DNA from: Acidimicrobiia bacterium
GTDB lineage: Bacteria; Actinomycetota; Acidimicrobiia; Spongiisociales; ZC4RG35
Direction of reading: 5' to 3'
Length of the DNA: 7,296 nt
NCBI GenBank assembly: GCA_030623125.1
Contig: JAUXMQ010000051.1
Span: 1 to 7,296, forward strand
Shown piece by piece: positions 1-5,783 of the stretch. Numbering within the stretch: position 1 is the first letter of the stretch; each line of letters begins with the position of its first letter. The position numbers were made by a program, and so were the translations under genes. The notes under the pieces were generated by a model. It did no database searches, was not told the origin of the DNA, and saw only the letters and a program-made list of their open reading frames with translations.

Positions 1-985
1 AGATCCCATCGTCCTTGAGGGCCCTGACCACCGAGAGTCTGGGGAACGGCTCGTCGGTCAATTTGACGAAGTGCGAGGATTTCGGTGGGCGTGACCGCCG
101 GTTGTAGCGAGGCCGGTGGGCGTGGATGAGCCTGAGTTCGGTGATCTCGGCCTCGAGTACCGTCTCACACACCTGGTGGTCTATGGAGTGGAGCTCCTTC
201 ATCAGATTGGCGATGGTTCTCCGCTTGTCCCCGTAGAAGTACTGGCGGACACGGGTCCTGAGATTGGTGGCCTTCCCGACGTAGATCGGGATGTTCTGTC
301 TGTCCTTGAAGATGTAGATTCCCGGCAGTCTTGGCAGGTCTTCGGTCAGCTTGATCTTGGAGTAGTGGGCCGAGCCTTTGGCCGTCGGCATTTGGAGCAG
401 GTCGTCGAGGTTGGTGACACCCAGCGATCCGACACGTTCCAGAAGCCCGTGGAGGACATGTGCCGGTGCCTTGGCGTCATCCAGCGCCCTGTGAACCGGC
501 TTCACCGGACTCCGAAAGTGGTCAGCCAGGGTTTGAAGACGAAGGTTGGCAACCTCGGGCCGAATCAACCTTCGGGCTAGCGCGGCGGTGTCGACCGACT
601 TGTTCTCGAGATGTCCGTACCCGAGCCGGACTGCCGCTGCGTTGAGAAACGAAAGATCGAATCGGACGTTGTGTCCCACAATGATGGTGTTGCCGATGAA
701 CTCCAGAAATGACGGCAGCGCCGATTCGATCCGTGGTGCGTCGAACACCATTGCATGGGTGATCCCGGTGAGGATCGTGATCGACGGGGGGATGGCCAGG
801 CCGGGGTCGACCAGAGTCTGGAACGAGCCGAGCAGTTCGCCGCCCTGGTACTTGACGGCGCCGATCTCGGTTATCTCACAATTGGAGTGGGAGCCGCCTG
901 TGGTCTCCAGGTCGAGGATGCAGAACGTGACGTCGAAGAGGGGGGTTGACAGGTCATCGAAGCTGGGCTGAAAGGCTGTCTCCAT
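1..985 (-). CDS. DEDDh 3'-5' exonuclease fused to GIY-YIG (UvrC/Cho-like) endonuclease, 3' end outside window
   Basis: Partial gene: 328 codons are visible from ATG at 985 and the frame is open at base 1. Residues about 20-180 form a DnaQ-like DEDDh exonuclease: Exo I is LDLETTG with D25 and E27, Exo II is GHNVRFD with D110, and Exo III is HRALDD with H165 and D170. All five catalytic residues are present. Residues about 218-298 form a GIY-YIG nuclease like the UvrC N-terminus: PGIY (221-224), YVGKATNLRTR (235-245, with R245), a Glu-rich helix (278-283) and HRPRYN. Known family members in Actinomycetota carry this order, and E. coli Cho, a UvrC-N homologue, is SOS-induced. The inferred role is DNA repair, cutting and trimming near lesions. 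No Shine-Dalgarno sequence is evident; the predicted transcription start lies about five bases before the ATG. The LexA box upstream (1003-1018) supports damage induction. The identification is secure; the exact substrate is unknown. Confidence 0.93.
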   Translation of the reverse strand, partial: METAFQPSFDDLSTPLFDVTFCILDLETTGGSHSNCEITEIGAVKYQGGELLGSFQTLVDPGLAIPPSITILTGITHAMVFDAPRIESALPSFLEFIGNTIIVGHNVRFDLSFLNAAAVRLGYGHLENKSVDTAALARRLIRPEVANLRLQTLADHFRSPVKPVHRALDDAKAPAHVLHGLLERVGSLGVTNLDDLLQMPTAKGSAHYSKIKLTEDLPRLPGIYIFKDRQNIPIYVGKATNLRTRVRQYFYGDKRRTIANLMKELHSIDHQVCETVLEAEITELRLIHAHRPRYNRRSRPPKSSHFVKLTDEPFPRLSVVRALKDDGI

Positions 986-996
986 CGCCGCTCGAG

Positions 997-1024
997 ATTA
1001 CATCGAACATATGTTCGATGTCAA
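997..1024 (-). promoter_or_regulatory. SOS-regulated sigma-70-type promoter of the exonuclease/GIY-YIG gene
   Basis: Read on the minus strand, a perfect -35 TTGACA (1024-1019) is followed by a 16-bp spacer and a -10 TGTAAT (1002-997, five of six matches to TATAAT). The expected transcription start is near 990, giving a leader of only about five bases before the ATG at 985. The 16-bp spacer is exactly the LexA box, so a bound repressor would cover the whole promoter core. The -35 box begins directly after the stop codon of the upstream methyltransferase gene (1025-1027). An 18-bp spacing with TAATCT is a poorer alternative -10. Confidence 0.8.
1001..1020. promoter_or_regulatory. LexA-binding SOS box (perfect 20-bp palindrome)
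   Basis: CATCGAACATATGTTCGATG is a perfect palindrome. Its 16-bp core (1003-1018) matches the actinobacterial SOS consensus TCGAAC-R-NN-Y-GTTCGA at every defined position, and also contains the Bacillus-type CGAAC-N4-GTTCG operator. It lies between the -35 and -10 boxes of the minus-strand nuclease gene. Repression by LexA, relieved after RecA-stimulated LexA self-cleavage, is what is known of such sites. That it applies here is an inference, though a strong one given site quality, position and gene function. Confidence 0.9.
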
Positions 1025-1789
1025 TCAACCAACACGTTGTCTCAGCGCCTCATAAGCGAGGAGGGCCAAGCTCACCGACGTATTCAGTGAGTCAGACAAC
1101 CCGAACATGGGGATAGCGACGAGGCTGTCGCACAACTGTGTCGCGGATTTGCTGAGACCCGTGTCTTCTGCGCCGACCAACAGGGCGGAAGCACCCTTCA
1201 TGTCGGTATCCCAGAGTGTGTTCTGAGAGTCGGGCGATGCCGCAATCAAGCGAATCGAGTGCTCCTCGAGCCACGGTCCAAAGTCGTCGAGCCCGCACAC
1301 AGCCACCGGCACACTGAACAGCGCACCCGTTGACGCCCGGATCACGTTTGGGTTGAAAACGTCAACTGTCTCGCCCACCGCGACAAAACCGTTTGCTCCG
1401 GAGGCATCGGCCGTGCGCAGCATGGCGCCGAGGTTGCCTGGTTTCTCGATCGATTCCGCCGCGAGGACGAGAGGTGTGTCGCCCAGATCGATGTGGTCGA
1501 GTGTGAGCGGAAACTGCTCGAAGACAGCCACCACGCCTTCCGACTGATTGCGATACGAGGCCCGACTCAGGACCGTCGGCTCCACTATCAGTGCATCGGT
1601 AGTGGCCAGATCGGAGTTCGGGTCGTCGATGTAGGTCTCGAGTGGCTCGAGACCGCTCTCGATTGCACGGCTAACCAGACGATCACCCTCAACGACAAAG
1701 ATGCCCTCGGCGTCGCGATGCCTCTTCTCCCGGAGCCGGATCAGTCGCTTGATCCGCTCGTTGGTCGGCGATGTGATGTCGTAGGCCAT
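1025..1789 (-). CDS. TrmH/SpoU-family RNA 2'-O-methyltransferase
   Basis: A 254-aa protein that should transfer a methyl group from S-adenosylmethionine to a ribose 2'-OH in rRNA or tRNA, in the cytoplasm. Residues about 28-92 resemble the SpoU substrate-binding domain (FVVEGDRLV, then EGVVAVFE). Residues about 105-250 are the SPOUT catalytic domain with its three motifs: EKPGNLGAMLRTADASGA (N119, R125), GAEDTGLS (206-213), and IPM...SLNTSVS (226-240). The deep-trefoil-knot family is certain; the target nucleotide is not. A longer form starting at 1831 (14 extra residues) is possible, but it would overlap the start of the divergent gene at 1830 and its extra residues do not look like the family. 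The N-terminus from MAYDITSPTNERIKRL fits better, and a -10-like box lies suitably just upstream of 1789. The stop is immediately followed by the promoter of the SOS nuclease gene. Confidence 0.92.
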   Translation of the reverse strand: MAYDITSPTNERIKRLIRLREKRHRDAEGIFVVEGDRLVSRAIESGLEPLETYIDDPNSDLATTDALIVEPTVLSRASYRNQSEGVVAVFEQFPLTLDHIDLGDTPLVLAAESIEKPGNLGAMLRTADASGANGFVAVGETVDVFNPNVIRASTGALFSVPVAVCGLDDFGPWLEEHSIRLIAASPDSQNTLWDTDMKGASALLVGAEDTGLSKSATQLCDSLVAIPMFGLSDSLNTSVSLALLAYEALRQRVG

Positions 1790-1797
1790 CGGTGACG

Positions 1798-1823
1798 AGT
1801 ATCGCAGTCGAGTCTCATACAAT
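1798..1823. promoter_or_regulatory. Compact divergent promoter pair for leaderless mRNAs
   Basis: Plus strand: TACAAT (1818-1823, five of six to consensus) would place transcription start seven bases on, at 1830, which is the A of the DUF2007-like gene's ATG. Minus strand: GATACT (1803-1798, four of six) would start transcription at about 1791, two bases before the methyltransferase ATG at 1789. I see no good -35 hexamer for either, and no Shine-Dalgarno sequence before either ATG. Both features fit actinobacterial leaderless promoters, which often rely on a TANNNT -10. The assignment rests on spacing alone. Confidence 0.5.
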
Positions 1824-1829
1824 TCGACC

Positions 1830-2072
1830 ATGAAGCTCAGCCGATTGGCTACCTACTCCACTCTGACCGAGGCCACCTTGGTCAAGGCGAAGCTCGAGAC
1901 GTTCGGCATCGATGCGATCGTCGAGGCGGATGTGGCATCGTCGTCAATACCCACATTCGATCAGATCGAAGGTGTCAAGGTCCTGGTTCGGGAGGCTGAT
2001 CTCGGCGCCGCGTACGAGGCACTCGGGCGGATGCTTCCGTCTGCTGAGGATCAGCCACCTTCATCCCAGTGA
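1830..2072 (+). CDS. Small DUF2007-like putative signal-transducing protein
   Basis: An 80-aa protein. The pattern ATYSTLTEATLVKAKLETFGIDAIVEAD, followed after about 18 residues by VKVLVREADLGAAYEAL, matches the small ferredoxin-like fold called DUF2007 (putative prokaryotic signal-transducing protein): a strand ending at an act-on-neighbour helix, then a second strand and a helix. Its biochemical role is not established. There is no signal peptide or membrane segment, so it should be cytoplasmic. The C-terminal tail (about residues 68-80) is polar and probably disordered. The start at 1830 has no ribosome-binding site but sits exactly at the predicted transcription start, suggesting a leaderless message. 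The last 22 bases overlap the convergent nitroreductase gene. Confidence 0.85.
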   Translation: MKLSRLATYSTLTEATLVKAKLETFGIDAIVEADVASSSIPTFDQIEGVKVLVREADLGAAYEALGRMLPSAEDQPPSSQ

Positions 2073-2653
2073 TCGTGGTGGATCACCGAATCCTTTGCCT
2101 TTCTGGGCCGGTCGAGACTTGCCGACCGTCGATCCGGAGCCGGGTGGCCGATGGTGACGACGCCGATCGGCGTGTGCTCGTCCGGCAGCCGAAGGGCGGA
2201 GGCGAGGTCCGGTACCGAGTGAACGCCGAGAAAGCCGGCAGCCAGGTCTTCGTCCACCGCGGCCAATAGCACGGCCATGAGCGCTGCCCCGGCATCGACC
2301 CACCAGTAGGGGATGGGCCACTCGATCATCTGGCCATCCGGTCCTAGTTTGTCGGGCTCGGAATATCGGTCCCGGTAAATCTTCTCGCTGACCGAAATCA
2401 CGACGTGTGCCGGAGCCTTGGAGATCCAGGGGTCGAACCCGGCGGACACATACGAGTCCTCTCCAGCAAGTTGGGCGATTTGGCGCCGCACCGACACGTC
2501 GGTCACCACTACCACTCCGATCGCCTGGCTGTTGCCCGCCGAGGGAGCCCTCAGCGCCGAAGCGGCGATTCGGTCGAGGGCATCGTCGTCCACCGATTGA
2601 CCGGTGTAGTTCCTGACCATGCGACGGCGAGCCAGTACCTGTGAGTAATCCAT
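2051..2653 (-). CDS. Nitroreductase-family FMN-dependent oxidoreductase
   Basis: A 200-aa soluble flavoprotein, a usual length for the family. It has the N-terminal Arg cluster ARRRMVRNYTG (8-18) that contacts the FMN phosphate, the APSAGNSQ loop (36-43), a helix DAGAALMAVLLAA (120-132) at the dimer interface, LAAGFLGV (137-144) and PIGVVTIGHP (162-171) near the flavin. The C-terminal RPRK...VIHHDHW also resembles the usual family ending. It should reduce an electron acceptor using NAD(P)H or a deazaflavin; the substrate cannot be told from sequence. Family relatives include nitro-compound reductases, quinone reductases and FbiB-like or BluB-like enzymes. The start at 2653 has only a weak purine stretch upstream. 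A poor -10 (CAAGAT, 2665-2660) would put transcription start on the ATG itself. The 3' end overlaps the convergent DUF2007-like gene. Confidence 0.9.
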   Translation of the reverse strand: MDYSQVLARRRMVRNYTGQSVDDDALDRIAASALRAPSAGNSQAIGVVVVTDVSVRRQIAQLAGEDSYVSAGFDPWISKAPAHVVISVSEKIYRDRYSEPDKLGPDGQMIEWPIPYWWVDAGAALMAVLLAAVDEDLAAGFLGVHSVPDLASALRLPDEHTPIGVVTIGHPAPDRRSASLDRPRKAKDSVIHHDHWDEGG

Positions 2654-2750
2654 ATCCCAATCTTGTCACTTTTTGACGGCCACGTTGAGGCAATGGAACA
2701 AAGCACTCGTCATCAGAGGTTCATGCCCATAGGCTGTGATGCGGTGGTGT

Positions 2751-2783
2751 TTGAAAACATCAGTGGTGTGGCACAATGAGGAG
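2751..2783 (+). promoter_or_regulatory. Possible promoter and Shine-Dalgarno site of the USP-CBS gene
   Basis: GAGGAG (2778-2783) lies five bases before the ATG at 2789 and is a good ribosome-binding site, which decides this start over the out-of-frame ATG at 2776. Further upstream, TTGAAA (2751-2756, five of six to TTGACA) and TGG-CACAAT (2769-2777, an extended -10) form a possible promoter with a short 15-bp spacer. That promoter would start transcription near 2784 and remove most of the GAGGAG, so the two signals conflict. I trust the ribosome-binding site more. The rest of the 2654-2788 gap shows nothing clear. Confidence 0.4.
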
Positions 2784-2788
2784 CGGAG

Positions 2789-3694
2789 ATGAATCTGACA
2801 TCCCCCAAAGCGGACACTCCGACGGTCGTTTGGACACGGGGAAAAGGGTGCGCCGAACTTGCCGACCTCCTTGCAGAGGGTGAGCCCACCCGGGTTTCGG
2901 GAGATCCGGGCGAGGAATGCATCAGCCGGCGCGCAGATCTCCTGGTCGCCAGGAAACTGTCCAACAGCTTCGACCTCGTCAGTGTCGCCGTTCCGGTCGA
3001 TTTCCAGCCCGAGAACGTCACTCGCGTGGTTGCCACCGTTGCAGGCGGGCCACACTCTCTTCTCGCCGCCGAAACCGCCACCCAACTGGGTTCTGCCCTC
3101 GGTGTCCCCTCTGAGATGGTCTCTGCTTCCGGGCCTGACCACGACATCGCCTCCGCACAAGGGATTCTCGACGAGATCGGGTCCCGGCTTCCCGGGTTGG
3201 GGGGGCGTGTGATCGAGGTAGACGGTGTCTCCGAACTGGTCGAAACTCTTGATGAGGGTGCCCTTCTGGTTCTTGGCGCCTCCGGAGGTTCGTGGCTGCA
3301 ACGGTCGATGTTCGGACCGGGTGCGAGGCTTCGCCGAACTGCCCAAGTCGGGGCAGTGATAGTCCGTAGCGCTCCCGACAGGGTGTTTCGTTTCATGGGG
3401 GACCCTGTCTACGTGGCGCCTCTGCGTCAAGCTGACGACACCCTTCGTTTTCACACGGAGAACACCCTTGCGGTTGCACATGAAGGTCTTCTCGTCGGCT
3501 TGGTGCGTCGTCAGCGACTCATGGACGCCGGCCGGGATCCGGTCGAGTCGGTAATGGAGGATGCAGTCTCGGTGAGAGTGGACGAGACCATCTCTGAAGC
3601 CTGGGAGTTGGAGCCCACCTTCGGGGAGGATCCGATTCCCGTGACCGACCACGAAGAACATCTGGTCGGCGGATTGCTATTGCCAGTCGGCTGA
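2789..3694 (+). CDS. Universal stress protein domain fused to a degenerate CBS-domain pair
   Basis: A 301-aa soluble protein. Residues about 78-195 form a USP (UspA-like) fold: the opening strand and helix are RVVATVAGGPHSLLAAETA, and the end carries LLVLGASGG...FGPGARLRR...GAVIVRS. The latter matches the ATP-binding spacing G-2x-G-9x-G (G163, G166, G176), but the Ser/Thr that usually follows is Pro177, so nucleotide binding may be altered. Residues about 205-300 resemble two short CBS motifs (PVYVAPLRQADDTLRF...LVGLVRR and SVMEDAVSVRVDETISEAWEL...LVGGLLL), a fold that commonly senses adenine nucleotides. The first 75 residues match no family I recognise. The likely role is a nucleotide-responsive regulatory protein; its partner is unknown. 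It is probably co-transcribed with the hydrolase gene 21 bases downstream. The USP call is solid; the CBS call is moderate. Confidence 0.8.
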   Translation: MNLTSPKADTPTVVWTRGKGCAELADLLAEGEPTRVSGDPGEECISRRADLLVARKLSNSFDLVSVAVPVDFQPENVTRVVATVAGGPHSLLAAETATQLGSALGVPSEMVSASGPDHDIASAQGILDEIGSRLPGLGGRVIEVDGVSELVETLDEGALLVLGASGGSWLQRSMFGPGARLRRTAQVGAVIVRSAPDRVFRFMGDPVYVAPLRQADDTLRFHTENTLAVAHEGLLVGLVRRQRLMDAGRDPVESVMEDAVSVRVDETISEAWELEPTFGEDPIPVTDHEEHLVGGLLLPVG

Positions 3695-3707
3695 AACCAG
3701 CAAGAAT
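3680..3707 (+). promoter_or_regulatory. Weak candidate internal promoter for the hydrolase gene
   Basis: TTGCCA (3680-3685, five of six to TTGACA) and AAGAAT (3702-3707, four of six to TATAAT) are separated by 16 bp. Transcription would start near 3714, two bases before the ATG at 3716. The -35 lies inside the last codons of the USP-CBS gene. The absence of a clear Shine-Dalgarno before 3716 makes a near-leaderless message attractive, but chance matches of this quality are common. Confidence 0.3.
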
Positions 3708-3715
3708 CAAAGACG

Positions 3716-4627
3716 ATGTCAACCAGATCACTTTTTCGTGGTGTCCTCTGGACGCTTGTTGCTCTTCTTCTCGTTGCTCACATAGGGGGCGGCTGGTTCT
3801 TCTCCGGTGAGCTGATCGCCGACGGCTTCGTTCCCGACCCCGACCCGATCGTGACACCAACCGGCGATTACGAGATCGTTGAGGTGTCCTATCAGACGCC
3901 TCTCGGGCAGATGGATGCTCTCCACCTGCCCGCGAGTGGAGACACTTGGGTGATCCACGTTCACGGCAAGGGCGCCACGCCGGCCGAGGCCGAACATCTC
4001 TTCGCCCCTCTCCAGGAAGCCGGCTACCCCCAGCTCTCGATCACCTATCGCAATGACGAGAATCAACCTTTTGATCCGAGCGGTTATTACCAGTACGGCG
4101 GAACCGAGTGGGAGGACATCAGAGGCGCGATGGAGTTTGCCGAGTTGAACGGCGCCGAGGCCGTTGTCTTCAGCGGGTTCAGCACTGGCAGTTCACATGT
4201 CCTTTCGTTTCTCTACCGCCACAACTTCGACGAGATACGAGGCCTGATCTTCGATGCCCCCAACATCGACTTTGGTGACACCGTCGACTTCGCCGCCGGC
4301 CAGCGAGACATGCCTGTCCTGCCGATGAAGGTGCCACCAACGATCACCTGGGTGGCCAAATTCATCACCTCGCTGCGCATCGGCGTCAACTGGAAGGCGA
4401 TTGATTACGTCGACAAGGCCGAATTCTCACTCCGTACACCGGTGCTGGTTCATCATGGGACTGACGATCAGAGTGTTCCTGTCACCCAGAGCGTCGCCTT
4501 CGTTGAAGCAGCCCCGGATCTGGTGAGACTCATCCAGATCCCTGGAGCCGGCCACATCGAGTCGTACGAGACAGACCCGGAGAAATACGTCGATGAGGTC
4601 CTGGGCTTCCTACAAGTAGTCGGTTGA
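3716..4627 (+). CDS. Membrane-anchored alpha/beta hydrolase (serine hydrolase)
   Basis: A 303-aa protein with an N-terminal hydrophobic segment (about residues 9-29, with Arg at 4 and 8 before it). This is probably an uncleaved signal anchor placing the catalytic domain outside the cytoplasm. The alpha/beta hydrolase core has the oxyanion-hole HVHGKG (81-86), the nucleophile elbow GFSTG with Ser156, the acid loop HHGTDDQSVP with Asp251, and GAGH with His280, so the triad is complete. It resembles peptidase S9-like or BAAT-like serine hydrolases (esterase, peptidase or thioesterase); the substrate is not predictable. A large insert with FDPSGYYQYGGTEWED sits between strand 4 and the nucleophile helix. 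It follows the USP-CBS gene after 21 bases and is separated from the convergent phosphodiesterase gene by 16 bases, with no terminator hairpin visible between them. Confidence 0.9.
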   Translation: MSTRSLFRGVLWTLVALLLVAHIGGGWFFSGELIADGFVPDPDPIVTPTGDYEIVEVSYQTPLGQMDALHLPASGDTWVIHVHGKGATPAEAEHLFAPLQEAGYPQLSITYRNDENQPFDPSGYYQYGGTEWEDIRGAMEFAELNGAEAVVFSGFSTGSSHVLSFLYRHNFDEIRGLIFDAPNIDFGDTVDFAAGQRDMPVLPMKVPPTITWVAKFITSLRIGVNWKAIDYVDKAEFSLRTPVLVHHGTDDQSVPVTQSVAFVEAAPDLVRLIQIPGAGHIESYETDPEKYVDEVLGFLQVVG

Positions 4628-4643
4628 TACTTCGACCACTGCC

Positions 4644-5753
4644 TCAGACGCCGCCATTCCAAACCAGCAGCGGGATGCGCAACTCGTCTTCGGAGAGGCC
4701 ACCGTGGTAGCCGACGAGGTGGATCTGATTCCCCGGATAGTGGAGGGCGACGTTGTCCTCGGCGACGATCAGGCCCTCCGGCAGCCTGCTCTCAAGCTGG
4801 GGGTGAAACGGGCCCGGTCCCCATAGATGCCGGGCCTCGTCGATCGGCAGCCAAGTCGCCGGGAGACCGGCGGCGTACTCGGCGGCCAACCCTGGCTCAC
4901 CGTCCACATAGATGACTCGATCGTCCCCGTACAGGATCAGTGACGATGGAGGATCGAGGTCGATGCGATCGTCGGGAGCGACGTCGACCATCCCATGGTC
5001 AGCGGTTCCGATGAGAGCCGCGTGGGAGGGAAGACCCTCGCCGATGGTCTGCCACTCGCTGGTAACGGTGCGGAGAGCCTCGACGTAGGCCCCGGACCCG
5101 GTGCCCTCGGCGTGCCCGGCTACGTCGACGTGGGGCAAATAGCAGATCACCAGCCTGCCGGGGCGGGACGCCTCCTCGAGCACGGTCTCAGCGAGCGACG
5201 ATCCCTGCTCCACACCCCGGGTTTGGGCTCCCCGGTAGAGCACCCGGTCGAGGGGGCCTCCGAGATAGATGGCCGGTTCGACCACCACAGCCTCAGCGCC
5301 CCGGGACGCCAGGCGCTCCGCCATGTTGGGAGCGGGAAGGAAATCTTCGAGATCGACGTCGACTGTCGTGCCGTCGACGTCTGACCACCAGAGCGTGCTG
5401 ACCGGAGTGTCACACTCGGGAAGCCGCATCAGGTAAGAGTCAAGACCGTGGCGCGAAGGCGGGAGTCCCGTGGCGAGCGTGGCTGTCGCCACCGATGTTT
5501 GAGTAGAGAACGGCGCATCGAGGGCCCCCGCCCGATGCTCCTTCAGATCGGCCGCCGCCGCGTGCGAAGCGATCTGGCGATCACCGAGACCGTCGAACAG
5601 CACCAAGACGTATGTCTCGGCGTTTGGGATCGGCGCGGCAAGCTCCGAAGTCAGACCTGGCGACGCCGACCCACCACCCAGACGCTGCTCGAGTTCCGCA
5701 CTGAGGTTGACGAGCCCCCCACCCACATAATCCGGCGACCACATCGTCCCCAT
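4644..5753 (-). CDS. Type I phosphodiesterase/nucleotide pyrophosphatase-family hydrolase (alkaline phosphatase superfamily)
   Basis: A 369-aa enzyme with the full two-zinc site of the nucleotide pyrophosphatase/phosphodiesterase branch. Asp54 (LVLFDGLGD) and the nucleophile Thr86 (FSTQTSVATATLATG) bind one metal together with Asp252 and His253 (GTADHGM). Asp210 and His214 (YLPHVDVAGH) and His350 (YHGG) complete the other. Such enzymes cleave phosphodiesters or phosphomonoesters; the substrate cannot be assigned. There is no signal peptide or membrane segment, so it is probably cytoplasmic, which is notable because many superfamily members are secreted. The start at 5753 is preferred over the ATG three codons later because a good Shine-Dalgarno (GGAGG on the minus strand, 5767-5763) lies nine bases upstream. 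A hairpin (5784-5826) separates it from the CorC-like genes on the same strand. Confidence 0.9.
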   Translation of the reverse strand: MGTMWSPDYVGGGLVNLSAELEQRLGGGSASPGLTSELAAPIPNAETYVLVLFDGLGDRQIASHAAAADLKEHRAGALDAPFSTQTSVATATLATGLPPSRHGLDSYLMRLPECDTPVSTLWWSDVDGTTVDVDLEDFLPAPNMAERLASRGAEAVVVEPAIYLGGPLDRVLYRGAQTRGVEQGSSLAETVLEEASRPGRLVICYLPHVDVAGHAEGTGSGAYVEALRTVTSEWQTIGEGLPSHAALIGTADHGMVDVAPDDRIDLDPPSSLILYGDDRVIYVDGEPGLAAEYAAGLPATWLPIDEARHLWGPGPFHPQLESRLPEGLIVAEDNVALHYPGNQIHLVGYHGGLSEDELRIPLLVWNGGV

Positions 5754-5762
5754 GAGCTAGGC

Positions 5763-5767
5763 CCTCC
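5763..5767 (-). promoter_or_regulatory. Shine-Dalgarno site of the phosphodiesterase gene
   Basis: GGAGG on the minus strand, within a longer GGGAGGG run, lies nine bases before the ATG at 5753. It fixes this start and implies a leadered message, in contrast to the leaderless starts elsewhere in the window. Confidence 0.7.
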
Positions 5768-5783
5768 CTATTTCATACTTTTC

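Noticed and set aside
116..971. Plus-strand open frames opposite the nuclease gene.
   Set aside because: The minus strand carries complete DEDDh and GIY-YIG motifs across the same bases; the plus-strand frames show no domain and arise from high-GC codon bias.
1790..1831. A 14-residue longer N-terminus for the RNA methyltransferase (start at 1831).
   Set aside because: It would overlap the divergent gene's start codon and has no ribosome-binding site, and the extra residues do not resemble the family's N-terminus. It is not excluded.
2427..2442. A tRNA T-arm-like string (GGTCGAACCC) within the nitroreductase gene.
   Set aside because: There is no matching acceptor stem, anticodon arm or D-arm around it, and it encodes conserved residues (AGFDPW) of the enzyme.
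2666..3661. Long open frame on the minus strand opposite the USP-CBS gene (331 codons).
   Set aside because: Its protein is rich in Cys, His, Arg and Pro with no recognisable domain, while the plus strand shows exact USP motifs, a good ribosome-binding site and CBS-like motifs. It is a high-GC shadow frame.
4628..4643. A shared terminator between the convergent hydrolase and phosphodiesterase genes.
   Set aside because: The gap is only 16 bases and holds no inverted repeat.
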